64,000 nt of DNA from contig JBDKTY010000067.1 of assembly GCA_039679945.1 (NCBI GenBank), positions 1 to 64,000 on the forward strand. Reading direction: 5' to 3'. The translations under genes and the position numbers were made by a program. The stretch's first letter is position 1. Each line of letters opens with the position of its first letter. Origin of the DNA: SbD1 sp039679945. GTDB taxonomy: Bacteria; Desulfobacterota; Syntrophobacteria; Syntrophobacterales; Syntrophobacteraceae. The notes under the pieces were generated by a model. That model was not told the origin of the DNA and made no database searches. It saw only the letters and a program-made list of their open reading frames with translations. Shown piece after piece: positions 17,034 to 26,309 of the stretch.

Positions 17034-18011
17034 ATGACGATTTCGAGATCCAAGTATTCTTTAGTGGTTTCGACGGAACAACAAGGCCGGCGAATCGATC
17101 TGTTCCTGAGCGACCTGATCCCTGAGCTGTCGAGGAGCCACATTCAAAGGCTCATTCGAGACGGACAGGTGCGTGTTAATGGCGCTGTCGTGAAGCCGAG
17201 TTACGAAGCCAGGCTGGGAGACACTATCCTGGCGGAAATTCCCGATCCGGACCCCGAGACCGCCCTGGTCCCGGAACCGATGCCCCTGGTCGTGCTCCAT
17301 GAAGACGACGACCTCATTATCATCAATAAGCCGCCCGGACTCGTGGTTCACCCGGGGGCCGGCCACTCGGAGGGCACGCTCGTTCACGGGTTGCTCGCTC
17401 ATTCACCACATCTTGCCATGCAGGGATCTCCTCTTCGCCCCGGCATCGTCCACCGCCTGGACAAGGATACCTCGGGGGCTCTGGTCATAGCTAAAAGCGA
17501 ACGGGCATACCTGGACCTGATAAAGCAATTCAAGGAACACGGGGTGAAGAAGGAATACCTGGCGCTCGTCCACGGGAGCCCGGCACAGCGGGAAGGAGAG
17601 ATTCGGACCCTGCTGGGGCGGCATCCGACTGAGCGCAAGAAGATCAGCGTGCTGCCCCGAGGAGGCAGGGAAGCAGTATCTCACTGGATGCTCGAAAAGA
17701 GCTGGGGGGATGCTTCGCTCCTCAAGGTGACCATTGAAACCGGAAGGACGCACCAGATACGGGTTCACCTCAGCTATATAAATCATCCGGTGATCGGTGA
17801 CGAGACTTACGGGGGCGGCGCGAGACGTGCCAGGATGGCCAAATCCGATGCAATCCGTGCTTTGCTGCTCGACGCGCGGCGGCAGATGCTCCATGCGCGG
17901 CGCCTGGAGTTCATGCATCCCACGCGAGGAGGCGCGGTCGTCGCGATTGCACCTTTGCCGGATGATTTCAGGCACATGGAAGAAGGGCTGGATGCTGTCT
18001 TGCGAAGGTGA
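17034..18011 (+). CDS. rluD: Ribosomal large subunit pseudouridine synthase (RluD family)
   Basis: 325 residues. An N-terminal S4 RNA-binding domain (residues about 14-60: GRRIDLFLSDLIPELSRSHI) is followed by the RluA/RluD catalytic domain with the active-site motif HRLDKDTSG near residue 142 (catalytic Asp), plus INKPPGLVVHPG and GRTHQIRVH. RluD makes pseudouridines in helix 69 of 23S rRNA. The length and the S4 domain fit RluD better than RluA, which lacks S4, but RluC cannot be excluded from sequence alone. The ATG at 17034 has only a weak ribosome-binding site. Confidence 0.92.
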   Translation: MTISRSKYSLVVSTEQQGRRIDLFLSDLIPELSRSHIQRLIRDGQVRVNGAVVKPSYEARLGDTILAEIPDPDPETALVPEPMPLVVLHEDDDLIIINKPPGLVVHPGAGHSEGTLVHGLLAHSPHLAMQGSPLRPGIVHRLDKDTSGALVIAKSERAYLDLIKQFKEHGVKKEYLALVHGSPAQREGEIRTLLGRHPTERKKISVLPRGGREAVSHWMLEKSWGDASLLKVTIETGRTHQIRVHLSYINHPVIGDETYGGGARRARMAKSDAIRALLLDARRQMLHARRLEFMHPTRGGAVVAIAPLPDDFRHMEEGLDAVLRR

Positions 18012-18081
18012 AAAACAGGGCAGTGCGATGTCTTTTAGTGGCGAGCGCTATCCCGGATGCAACCGGGTGTGGCAAGCGAAG

Positions 18082-18519
18082 TCATATTTTAAGAGTTTTG
18101 TGGTCCGTGACGCTTTCCGTATCGGTTGACGATCTCCCGACCTCTCCTTTCTTCCTTGATACAATCGCTTTTATCATTGCGGCTATTTCCGCGCCCGACA
18201 TGGCATCCTTGAGCAGGTAATGATCCGCGCCGAACTTCTCGGCGGTTGTTCGATACTCCGGCAGGTCGTAGCTCGTAAAGATACTTACAACCACATTGGG
18301 GTGGGTATCTTTTATCTCCCGCGTCAGCTCGAGGCCGTTCTTCCCGGGCAGGCGGATATCCATGAATATGATGTCGGGGTTAGTCTCTTCTATTTTCTTA
18401 TGCACGTCGGAGCCGTCGGCGAGTTCATTGATCGAGATTGAAGGAATATACATCTTGATGATTTCCTTGAAGGAACGCCTGAAGAAATCGTTATTTTCTA
18501 TAATGAGAACCGAAGACAT
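18082..18519 (-). CDS. Single-domain response regulator
   Basis: 145 residues, one CheY-like receiver: acidic pair after VLIIENND, phospho-acceptor Asp in IIFMDIRLPGKNG, Thr/Ser in SIFTSYD, Lys in YLLKDAMSG. After the receiver there are only about 25 polar residues and no output domain. It may signal by protein contact or pass phosphate onward. No kinase gene is adjacent. The 18520-18741 gap upstream contains an inverted repeat that may belong to its regulation. Confidence 0.9.
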   Translation of the reverse strand: MSSVLIIENNDFFRRSFKEIIKMYIPSISINELADGSDVHKKIEETNPDIIFMDIRLPGKNGLELTREIKDTHPNVVVSIFTSYDLPEYRTTAEKFGADHYLLKDAMSGAEIAAMIKAIVSRKKGEVGRSSTDTESVTDHKTLKI

Positions 18520-18662
18520 CCACTCCTCCCCCCACGGCGGGCAGCACGCCCTTGAACTACGGGCATGCCTCCACGGATCCCCCCAACGATGCGATCATAT
18601 TGCCGGAAAGGAAGATGGTAAATAAGGGATTCAGTGTATTTATGGGATAAGGGTGTTCTTTT

Positions 18663-18698
18663 CCATGGGACAATGCATTTCATTGCCCCTTTTCCATG
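18663..18698. other. Nested inverted repeat
   Basis: CCATGG at 18663-18668 and 18693-18698 flank the arms CAATG (18671-18675) and CATTG (18681-18685), with GG/CC just outside. It lies 44-79 bp past the ABC ATPase stop on the minus strand and about 145 bp upstream of the receiver gene. No T-run follows on either strand, so an operator or RNA-processing hairpin is more likely than an intrinsic terminator. Confidence 0.35.
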
Positions 18699-18741
18699 GC
18701 ATTCAGCGTCGACAGATCCGCGCGGCAATAGTCACCGGCGG

Positions 18742-20067
18742 TTACTGCCTTTCCTCGGAACGGGTCGGCGGGATATGGGCCGGGAATTCAAGATAAATCA
18801 ACTGGGTATTGTCCTCATAGGAGAGCAGTTCCGCATAGCGTCCCCAGGTGACGGCCGAGTCGAGCTGGCGCTCTGCCTCTTCGGGCGGGAATTCCAGTTC
18901 GAGCGCTGTCTGGACGACATCCCATTTCAACTGGTGATTGTCGGTGGCCTTCAGCATGGCGAATATCCATTTGAAGAGGGGCAGCCTGCGAATCCTGGTA
19001 GCGAAAATCTCCTTCCTGGCCTGAATGCTTGCTTCGGCAAAGGTCTCACCGAGCGGCCTGAGAGTAATATCGCCCTGTGCAATGGTTGCGAAGCCGAGAA
19101 GCTCGGCGGCGTCGATCATTCGGAGCAGGTGGTCCGAATTGACTTTTAGTTCTTCGGCCAACCGGTAAATATCCACCCGGTCGCTTGGCATCTTGTCGAG
19201 GAATTCGAGAAGACCCGTAAGCTCATTGAGGTTTATGAGCGGCAGCGCGCGGGTGCGGCCCGGCTCGCCGGGCGCGGTTCCCAGCTCCAGGTGCTCGGGC
19301 TGAGTCTGGCCGGCAAGAAGCGCATAGACCCTGTCGACGACCTCCAGGAATTTCGGGTCTTTTCGCATCCGCGGCTGTGGCAGGGGTACCCTGAGGTCCG
19401 CCACCACACGGCCCGGGTCCTTCTCCATGACGATTATCCGGTCGGCCATGAAAATGGCCTCTTCTATGTTGTGCGTCACCATGAGAATGGCGCGGGTGGG
19501 GATGCGGCCTCCCGTCCAGAGTTCGAGGAGTTCTCCCCGCAGGGCTTCGGCGCTCAAAACGTCGAGCGCGGAGAAAGGTTCATCGAGGCACAGCAGTTCG
19601 GGGTCGATGGCCATGGCGCGGGCGAACCCCACTTTTTGGCGCATTCCCCCGGAGAGTTCGCGCGGGTAGGCCGTTTCAAAACCATCCAGGCCGACCCGGT
19701 CGAGCAGATCGAGCGCGCGCGTGACGCTCAGCTTGGAGGGGACGCCCCGGGCCTTGAGAGCTACTTCCACATTCTCCTGAACTGTCAGCCACGGAAACAG
19801 GGCAAAGGTCTGGAATACGATCGCCGCATTGGGATTAATGCCTTCGAGGGGGGCGCCGCGGTAGAGCACCCGGCCGTCCGTCGCCGCCTGCAACCCCGTT
19901 ATTATGCGAAGAAGCGTGCTCTTCCCGCACCCCGAGGGCCCGAGAAGAACGACGAATTCACCTTCCTCGATGGTGATATTGATGTCCCGCACGGCGGTGA
20001 ATTGCTTCCCGCCCGTGCCATAAACCTGGCTGACACCTTTTAATTTCAGAAGGGAGATATCCGCCAT
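18742..20067 (-). CDS. ABC importer ATPase (NitT/TauT type) with C-terminal AAA-associated domain
   Basis: 441 residues. Residues 1-260 are an ABC ATPase: GPSGCGKST (Walker A), LSGGMRQKVGFARA (signature), LLCLDEPFSALD (Walker B), MVTHNIEEA (H-loop). This type pairs with nitrate/sulfonate/taurine-like importers. Residues about 290-440 form an extra helical domain resembling the AAA-associated C-terminal domain found on some of these ATPases. It has a winged-helix-like start (DIYRLAEELKVNSDHLLRMI), suggesting a regulatory role. It lies 6 bp downstream of the permease gene on the same strand. No substrate-binding protein gene is adjacent, so the substrate is unknown. Confidence 0.92.
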   Translation of the reverse strand: MADISLLKLKGVSQVYGTGGKQFTAVRDINITIEEGEFVVLLGPSGCGKSTLLRIITGLQAATDGRVLYRGAPLEGINPNAAIVFQTFALFPWLTVQENVEVALKARGVPSKLSVTRALDLLDRVGLDGFETAYPRELSGGMRQKVGFARAMAIDPELLCLDEPFSALDVLSAEALRGELLELWTGGRIPTRAILMVTHNIEEAIFMADRIIVMEKDPGRVVADLRVPLPQPRMRKDPKFLEVVDRVYALLAGQTQPEHLELGTAPGEPGRTRALPLINLNELTGLLEFLDKMPSDRVDIYRLAEELKVNSDHLLRMIDAAELLGFATIAQGDITLRPLGETFAEASIQARKEIFATRIRRLPLFKWIFAMLKATDNHQLKWDVVQTALELEFPPEEAERQLDSAVTWGRYAELLSYEDNTQLIYLEFPAHIPPTRSEERQ

Positions 20068-20073
20068 AAATGA

Positions 20074-21798
20074 CTACTCCATCCGGAATCTTTCCCGGGC
20101 GACCCGGTATAACCGTCTCCAAACCAGACGATTGATCAAAACCACCGTGATTATCATAACCAATGTGGAGGCGAGGAGCAGCGGGTAATCGCCCGATGCG
20201 GTCGCGCGCGCTATGGTTGAGCCGATTCCGATGGTGTAGACGGTTTTCCCGGCAAAATCCACATATTCCGCGACGATGCTTGCATTCCAGGCCCCGCCCC
20301 CGGCGGCGATGGCGCCCGTGATTATATATGGGAAAAGCGCCGGGAGAATGAGAATGCGCCATCTGCTCCACGTGCCGAGTTGGAGAATGGTGGCTGTGAA
20401 TTTGAGATCTTGCGGAATGGCGCTTGCCCCGGCGATTATGTTGAACAGCAGGTACCACTGCGTGCCCAGGAGCATGAGGAGGACCGCGATCAGGCTAAGT
20501 CCGCCGGGCATGCCGAGCATGAAGAGAAGGAATATCGGGAAGAGCGCGGTTGCCGGGATCGAGGCCGCGATCTGAACAACCGGCTGCAACAGGGCCGCAA
20601 GCCGCGCATTGGTCCCAATAGCCACGCCCAGCGGCAGGGTCCAGGCAAGAGCAATGAACAGGGCGAGGGTAACGCGAAGAAATGAAGCACCTATTCCAAG
20701 TCCGATCGTCCACCACTGCGTGGCCGTAACGGTAAAAAGCATGAGGGCCGCCTGGTACAGCCCGTAAGACAGGGGAAGCGCGGCAGCCGTACAAAAAAGG
20801 ATGAAGAACCAGGGATGAGGTTCCCTTTCCCGCGTGTAAGCCTGCCGGGCCGGGAAGAGCTTCATGATGGCGGAATCGAGCCGGCGGCAGACCGGCAGGA
20901 AAATCGATTCGCCCACCCAACCGACAAGCCGGGATGTCCGCCAGGCCTCATAAAACCAGGAAGTGCGCGGCGACTCGGGTTCCACCATCTCCAGCTTGAA
21001 ACGCTCGGACCAGGCCAGCAGCGGCCTCCAGATGAACTGGTCGAGCGCCACGATAACAAAAACCAGCACGGCGAGCCCCCACACGATCGCGCGCATGTCC
21101 CCCTCACTAGCCGCCTCGTGAAGATACGCACCCAGTCCCGGCAGGCGAAAATCGCGCTGGCCGACCGTGAAGATTTCCGCGGCCATGAGGAAAAACCACC
21201 CGCCCGCCCAGCTCATGATGCTGTTCCAAAGAAGGCCGATGGCGGCGAAGGGCATCTGAAGCATTCGAAAACGCAACCACCAGTTGAAGTTGTAGATGGC
21301 GCTGGCTTCCGCCAGCTCATTGGGTATGGTGGTCAGCGCCTGGTACCAGGCAAAGGTGAGGTTCCATGCCTGGCTGGTGAAGATGAGGACTATCGAGGCC
21401 AGTTCCGCGGCAATCTTGGTAGGCAAAATACTGCTGAGGCTCAAAACCACCACGGGAAGAAAAGACAGGATCGGAATGCTCTGGAGAATATCCAGGAGCG
21501 GCAGGAGCAGCTTTCGCGCATACCGGTTCCGCACCATCGAGTAGCCATAAACGATGGTGAAGATCATGGAAAGCACGTATGCGGCGGTCATCCGCCCGAT
21601 CGAATATCCGGCATACCAGGGCAGCGCCGAGGGAGAAAGTGAAATTTGAGGACCTTCAATGATTGCCGGAGCATGGAATGCCAGGCGGACGCCGTACCAG
21701 ATCGAGCCGATGAGGCCCATCAATACGATGGCGTCCCCCCAGGTAAACGCGGGGAAAGCGGTCTGTTCGATTTTGAATAGATAAAGTGGCCGCTTCAT
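20074..21798 (-). CDS. ABC importer permease, two permease domains fused
   Basis: 574 residues with about 12 hydrophobic helices in two halves. Each half carries an EAA-type loop for the ATPase: NELAEASAIYNFNWWLRFRM in the first, AIPQDLKFTATILQLGTWSR in the second. A single gene therefore encodes both transmembrane subunits, where most NitT/TauT importers use two copies of one shorter permease. The closest general class is the sulfonate/nitrate permease group. It is co-transcribed with the ATPase immediately downstream. The 415-bp gap 21799-22213 separates it from divergent pyrG. Confidence 0.9.
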   Translation of the reverse strand: MKRPLYLFKIEQTAFPAFTWGDAIVLMGLIGSIWYGVRLAFHAPAIIEGPQISLSPSALPWYAGYSIGRMTAAYVLSMIFTIVYGYSMVRNRYARKLLLPLLDILQSIPILSFLPVVVLSLSSILPTKIAAELASIVLIFTSQAWNLTFAWYQALTTIPNELAEASAIYNFNWWLRFRMLQMPFAAIGLLWNSIMSWAGGWFFLMAAEIFTVGQRDFRLPGLGAYLHEAASEGDMRAIVWGLAVLVFVIVALDQFIWRPLLAWSERFKLEMVEPESPRTSWFYEAWRTSRLVGWVGESIFLPVCRRLDSAIMKLFPARQAYTREREPHPWFFILFCTAAALPLSYGLYQAALMLFTVTATQWWTIGLGIGASFLRVTLALFIALAWTLPLGVAIGTNARLAALLQPVVQIAASIPATALFPIFLLFMLGMPGGLSLIAVLLMLLGTQWYLLFNIIAGASAIPQDLKFTATILQLGTWSRWRILILPALFPYIITGAIAAGGGAWNASIVAEYVDFAGKTVYTIGIGSTIARATASGDYPLLLASTLVMIITVVLINRLVWRRLYRVARERFRME

Positions 21799-22095
21799 TG
21801 AATCCTGCCTCGGGCGACATCTTCAGTTCCGAAAAATCAGTCTTTCCGCGGGTCGTGCATGGAATAAAAAACCGGCAATCACTTCTACATCAATTATCGG
21901 AAGCCAGCAACACGGGTCTAGCGCAAAAAGAAGACCGAGGCAACCCGATTCGGACCGCCTCATCGCCACTTTATGGAATTTAGCCGAATTATTTCAAATG
22001 ACCTCCGGACCCGGGGTAGTCTCCGGAAAATGCCATGGTCACTGCTGCTCGATGAATCGTTTGGAATTACAATGAGATGAAAAAGATAGACGCGA

Positions 22096-22124
22096 TTGAA
22101 CTTTGGGGAACGTTTTGTTATACT
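22096..22124 (+). promoter_or_regulatory. Sigma-70 promoter for pyrG operon
   Basis: TTGAAC (22096-22101), 17-nt spacer, TATACT (22119-22124). Start of transcription near 22131, about 80 nt before the pyrG start codon. The rest of 21799-22095 shows no gene. Confidence 0.7.
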
Positions 22125-22213
22125 AGCCTCCCGTGCGGGGATTGCCCCCGCGCCTGCACGGGCTGTAACACAGAAATTCCCGCCGACACGATCCGCTGAA
22201 AAGGGGAAATCCT

Positions 22214-23893
22214 TTGCGCCAGACGAAATTTATCTTTATTACGGGTGGAGTTTTGTCCTCCCTCGGGAAGGGCCTCGCGGCCGCTTCCATTGGGGCTCTG
22301 ATGGAGAGCAGGGGCCTGCGGGTCACGCTCCAGAAACTCGATCCCTACATCAATGTCGACCCGGGGACCATGAATCCTTTTCAGCACGGCGAGGTTTTCG
22401 TCACGGACGACGGTGCTGAAACCGATCTGGACCTCGGCCATTATGAACGTTTCACCCATGCTCACCTTGGGAAAAAGAACAACTACACTTCAGGCAGCAT
22501 CTATTATTCGGTAATAATGAAGGAAAGGCGCGGCGAATACCTGGGCGGCACGGTCCAGGTGATTCCTCATATCACCGACGAGATCAAGGCCTGCATTCAT
22601 GGATTCGCCGAAGGCATGGATGTGGCTATCGTCGAAATCGGCGGGACTGTCGGTGATATCGAAAGTCTTCCTTTTCTGGAAGCTATTCGCCAGTTCCGAA
22701 ACGATGTCGGCCGTGAAAACGCAATGTTCGTCCATGTTACACTCGTTCCCTACCTTCCCACCTCCGGGGAAGTCAAAACCAAGCCCACCCAGCACAGCGT
22801 GAAGGAATTGCGGGGTATCGGCATACAGCCCGATATTCTCCTGTGCCGCACGGAAAAACTGCTTTCGCCCGATATAAAGGCAAAGATCGCACATTTTTGC
22901 AACGTGGACGCGGATGCGGTAATTACGGGAAAAGACGTTGAGTGCATCTACGAAGTTCCGCAACTCTATCACGATGAGGGGCTCGACGAAAAAATCGTGA
23001 GACTGCTCAATATATGGACACGCGCCCCCATTCTCGACGATTGGCGGGCTCTCGTGCAGCGGATGAAAAACCCTCTCTACACCGCGCGCATCGCCATAGT
23101 GGGTAAATACATCGATCTCAAGGAATCCTATAAGAGCCTCAACGAGGCGCTCGTGCACGGCGCCGCCGCCCACGGGTTGGACCTCCAGCTTGACTACGTC
23201 GATTCCGAAAACGTGGAAAAGGATGGGGGCGAGGAGCTGGTCTTTGGCGTCGACGGCATTCTCGTTCCGGGCGGCTTCGGGCAGAGGGGTGTCGAGGGCA
23301 AGATTAAAGCGATACGCTACGCGCGGGAAAACCGCATACCCTTTCTCGGAATATGTCTCGGGATGCAACTCGCCACGGTCGAATTCGCCCGCAACGTAGC
23401 GGGGCTCGAGAAGGCCCACAGCATGGAGTTCGACAAACACACGCCACACCCCGTCATCTACCTGATGCGTGAGTGGTTTGATTACAAAAACAATTCCGTT
23501 ATCCGCCGCGATGACAACTTCGACTATGGCGGAACCATGCGCCTGGGCGCCTACCCCTGTGTTCTGGAACCCCAGAGCTTTGCATTCGAAGCTTACCAGC
23601 AGCCTGAAATCTCCGAGCGCCATCGCCACCGGTATGAATTCAACAACCAGTACAGGGACATACTGGCGGAAAACGGCATGCGCTTCACCGGCCTCTCGCC
23701 CGACCGCAATCTGATCGAGATAATCGAGCTTCCCGAGCATCCCTGGTTTCTGGGGTGCCAATTCCATCCTGAGTTTAAGTCGCGGCCGATGGAGCCTCAT
23801 CCCATCTTCGCCGCTTTTGCCGGGAAAGCCCTTGAGGAAGCTCGACGCAAGAACCCCAATCTGCTCCCCAAATGCGTTTTTCCCGGGAGTTGA
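22214..23893 (+). CDS. pyrG: CTP synthase
   Basis: 559 residues. The N-terminal synthetase domain begins KFIFITGGVLSSLGKGLAAA (P-loop). The C-terminal class I glutamine amidotransferase domain has the nucleophile Cys in FLGICLGMQ and the His/Glu in HPEFKSRP. It makes CTP from UTP, ATP and glutamine. The start is TTG at 22214: AAGGGG sits 7 nt upstream and the protein starts as in other PyrG (MRQTKF), with no ATG nearby. It leads an operon with kdsA, whose GTG starts 2 bp after the pyrG stop. The pairing makes sense because Kdo is activated with CTP. Confidence 0.97.
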   Translation: MRQTKFIFITGGVLSSLGKGLAAASIGALMESRGLRVTLQKLDPYINVDPGTMNPFQHGEVFVTDDGAETDLDLGHYERFTHAHLGKKNNYTSGSIYYSVIMKERRGEYLGGTVQVIPHITDEIKACIHGFAEGMDVAIVEIGGTVGDIESLPFLEAIRQFRNDVGRENAMFVHVTLVPYLPTSGEVKTKPTQHSVKELRGIGIQPDILLCRTEKLLSPDIKAKIAHFCNVDADAVITGKDVECIYEVPQLYHDEGLDEKIVRLLNIWTRAPILDDWRALVQRMKNPLYTARIAIVGKYIDLKESYKSLNEALVHGAAAHGLDLQLDYVDSENVEKDGGEELVFGVDGILVPGGFGQRGVEGKIKAIRYARENRIPFLGICLGMQLATVEFARNVAGLEKAHSMEFDKHTPHPVIYLMREWFDYKNNSVIRRDDNFDYGGTMRLGAYPCVLEPQSFAFEAYQQPEISERHRHRYEFNNQYRDILAENGMRFTGLSPDRNLIEIIELPEHPWFLGCQFHPEFKSRPMEPHPIFAAFAGKALEEARRKNPNLLPKCVFPGS

Positions 23894-23894
23894 C

Positions 23895-24707
23895 GTGGGC
23901 GGATTCGAACTATTCGGCAAACAATTCGGACCGGACCGCCTCTTCCTTATCGGCGGACCATGCGTGATCGAAAGCGAAGAGCTGGCTTTTCAGGTGGCAT
24001 CCTTTCTCAAGGATACCTGCACGCGCCTGCGCATCCCTTTTGTATTCAAGAGTTCCTACGACAAGGCGAACCGGACCTCGGTCCATTCCTACCGCGGTCC
24101 GGGGCTCAAGGAGGGGCTTTCCGTACTGGCGCATATCCGCGAGGAACTCGAAATCCCAGTTCTCACGGACGTGCACACACAAGCGGAAGTTGGCCCCGTG
24201 AGCGAAGTCGTCGACATCCTCCAGATCCCCGCGTTTCTCGTGCGCCAGACTGACCTCGTCACGGAGGCTGGCCGGACGGGAAAGCCGGTCAACCTGAAAA
24301 AGGCTCAGTTCCTTGCTCCGCGTGACATGGCCCAGGTTATCGCAAAGGTGCGCGACACAGGTAACGAGCGGATCATGCTGACGGAACGCGGCACGCAGTT
24401 CGGCTACAACAATCTTGTGGTCGATATGCGGTCCATCCCCATCATGTCGGAGTTCGGTTATCCGGTGGTATTCGATGCCACTCACAGCGTTCAACTTCCG
24501 GGGGCGCAGGGAACCAGTTCGGGGGGAGATCGTCAGTACGTCTCCTCCCTTGCATGCGCGGCGGTTGCCGCTGGCGCGCACGGCATTTTCATAGAAACAC
24601 ATCCCGATCCCGATAGAGCGCTGTGCGACGGGCCCAACTCGCTTGCGCTGGAGCAAACCGCATCCTTGCTGGAAAAGCTGCTCGCTATCCATGACGTGGT
24701 GAAATGA
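23895..24707 (+). CDS. kdsA: 3-deoxy-D-manno-octulosonate 8-phosphate synthase
   Basis: 270 residues. Condenses PEP with arabinose 5-phosphate to Kdo-8-phosphate, the first step of Kdo synthesis for LPS. Visible motifs: IGGPCVIESEE near the start, FKSSYDKANRTS, LTDVHTQAEV, QIPAFLVRQTDL, ERGTQFGYNNLV, FDATHSVQLPG. The start is GTG at 23895, with GGGAG 6 nt upstream, which gives the usual family length. The open frame reaches back into pyrG, but that part has no family match. Asn rather than Cys follows IGGPC... in some metal-independent forms; I did not resolve the metal class. Confidence 0.96.
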   Translation: MGGFELFGKQFGPDRLFLIGGPCVIESEELAFQVASFLKDTCTRLRIPFVFKSSYDKANRTSVHSYRGPGLKEGLSVLAHIREELEIPVLTDVHTQAEVGPVSEVVDILQIPAFLVRQTDLVTEAGRTGKPVNLKKAQFLAPRDMAQVIAKVRDTGNERIMLTERGTQFGYNNLVVDMRSIPIMSEFGYPVVFDATHSVQLPGAQGTSSGGDRQYVSSLACAAVAAGAHGIFIETHPDPDRALCDGPNSLALEQTASLLEKLLAIHDVVK

Positions 24708-24779
24708 CGGATTTTCCCCGGGGCTCGCGGACTCACTTTCCGGGGTGCATCGCATCCGGACCGGATGGAGGAATGCAGT

Positions 24780-25331
24780 ATGGCTTTAGATGAAGAGGGG
24801 CAGGAACTCGGGGAGCGTATTTCACGGGTCCGGCTGATGATTTTCGACGTGGACGGGGTGCTCACCGACGGACGTGTGATTTACCTGGATAACGGCACCG
24901 AGATAAAAGAATTCAATGCGCAGGATGGCCATGGAATAAAGCTGCTCCAGCGGGCAGGGATCGAGGTTGCGTTGATATCTGGCAGGGCCTGCCCGGCCGT
25001 TGAACATCGGGCGGCGGGTCTCGGCATCCAAAGAGTGTATCAGGACATCAAGATCAAAGTGGAAGCCTATCTCCAGCTTCTCGCGGATACCGGCCTCACG
25101 GAGCGGGAGACCGGCTATATGGGCGACGACCTGATTGATATCCCCGTCATGCGCCGGGCCGGATTTTCCGTCGCCGTACCCAATGCGGCGCCCCATGTGT
25201 TTCCATACGCCCACTACATCACAAAGGCGAGCGGTGGGCGCGGCGCGGCCCGCGAAGTCTGTGAGATGATCCTGAAGGCTCAGAATCTTTGGGACTCCGT
25301 AACGTCCCGGTATTTTGCCGACCCCATGTAG
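24780..25331 (+). CDS. kdsC: 3-deoxy-D-manno-octulosonate 8-phosphate phosphatase
   Basis: 183-residue HAD-superfamily phosphatase: nucleophile motif MIFDVDGVLTDG, SGR motif in VALISGRACPAV, Lys in DIKIKVEA, and the last acidic motif GYMGDDLIDIPVM. It dephosphorylates Kdo-8-phosphate, the product of KdsA. The ATG at 24780 is preferred over 24765 because GGAGGA is 7 nt upstream of it. It lies 72 bp after kdsA. The 289-bp gap to lptC holds no convincing gene. Confidence 0.95.
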   Translation: MALDEEGQELGERISRVRLMIFDVDGVLTDGRVIYLDNGTEIKEFNAQDGHGIKLLQRAGIEVALISGRACPAVEHRAAGLGIQRVYQDIKIKVEAYLQLLADTGLTERETGYMGDDLIDIPVMRRAGFSVAVPNAAPHVFPYAHYITKASGGRGAAREVCEMILKAQNLWDSVTSRYFADPM

Positions 25332-25620
25332 CATTGCTATGCGGTTCCCGGTCACGGCAGTCTTCGGTCCATGGGGGAATTGTTCCTCCTGCGCATTCGT
25401 GAAAGCTCTACTTTCGAACCGCGACGGGGCAGGCCCGGAAGAGTCATTCGATGATATTGGCGGATAAATTCACATGCGGCATTTTCCAGGCGTTTCGAAT
25501 CGTTACGGAATATGGCTTTACACTGGATACAGCGCCGTGATAGACTGTTCATATACGTGTAATCTATTTAATTGATTGACGATTTTCTGATTTGGAAGAC
25601 GGTTTTCCGAGAGTAGGGCC

Positions 25621-26205
25621 ATTTCCCGTAAAAAAATAGCACAGGGATTCATTATTCTGGTAATCGCGGGTCTCAGTCTAGTATTGATAGCCGGAATATG
25701 GAAGGGAAAGGGCCCCGGAAGCAACCCGAGGGACTCGGGGCCGATTATTTCCGATTCCGAAATGAAGCTGACGGAAATAGAATTCACCGAAATGGAGCAG
25801 GGAAAGAGGCTCTGGACCCTGCACGCGGCGGAGGCAACTTACTACCAGGACAGGCAACGGACCGCTCTCAAGACGGTGCACATGACGTTCTACCTCGATA
25901 ACGATGAGGAGGTGCATCTTGAGAGCCGTGAGGGCATATTCAACACTGTGAGCAAGAATGTCCAGCTCCGGGAGGATGTGCGCGCGAAGCTGCCCCGGGG
26001 TTACGTCGTCACTACCGAGAGGGTGAATTATAACCATAGCCTGAGGACTGTTTCCTCGGACAAGCGTATACACCTCACGGGCCCGGGGGCGCAAATACAG
26101 GGAAATACGTGGGAGTACAAGATCAACGACCGCATGGGTACCGCTAATGGAGAGATCACTGTCTCACTGGTCCTGCCGGAGCTGCGGCTTGAAAAATCTC
26201 CGTGA
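25621..26205 (+). CDS. lptC: LPS export protein LptC; probable non-canonical ATT start
   Basis: About 194 residues as called. One N-terminal membrane helix (KIAQGFIILVIAGLSLVLIA) is followed by a periplasmic OstA/LptC beta-jellyroll (SREGIFNTVSKNVQLREDV). LptC links the LptBFG transporter to periplasmic LptA. In this frame no ATG, GTG or TTG occurs before TTG at 25684, and starting there would cut off most of the membrane helix. The frame is open from 25591. ATT at 25621, giving ISRKKIAQ, places positive residues before the helix as expected. The true start is uncertain. Gene order kdsC-lptC-lptA-lptB supports the call. Confidence 0.85.
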   Translation: MSRKKIAQGFIILVIAGLSLVLIAGIWKGKGPGSNPRDSGPIISDSEMKLTEIEFTEMEQGKRLWTLHAAEATYYQDRQRTALKTVHMTFYLDNDEEVHLESREGIFNTVSKNVQLREDVRAKLPRGYVVTTERVNYNHSLRTVSSDKRIHLTGPGAQIQGNTWEYKINDRMGTANGEITVSLVLPELRLEKSP

Positions 26206-26309
26206 GTTGAGACGGAGAACACCGCTCCGGCATTTATGGTCAGAGCATTCTGTATGACATTCATTCGGGACGATGTTCGGCAGAGACATTGTCCACAAAA
26301 CGAGGATAT

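Noticed and set aside
18498..18728. 76-residue minus-strand frame upstream of the receiver gene
   Set aside because: Overlaps the inverted repeat and the receiver start; no ribosome-binding site or family.
22490..23920. Long open frame antisense to pyrG
   Set aside because: Mirror of a well-supported gene in GC-rich DNA; no domain, no ribosome-binding site.
25352..25552. 66-residue minus-strand frame between kdsC and lptC with a CxxC
   Set aside because: No ribosome-binding site, no recognisable family, Arg-rich composition typical of chance frames.
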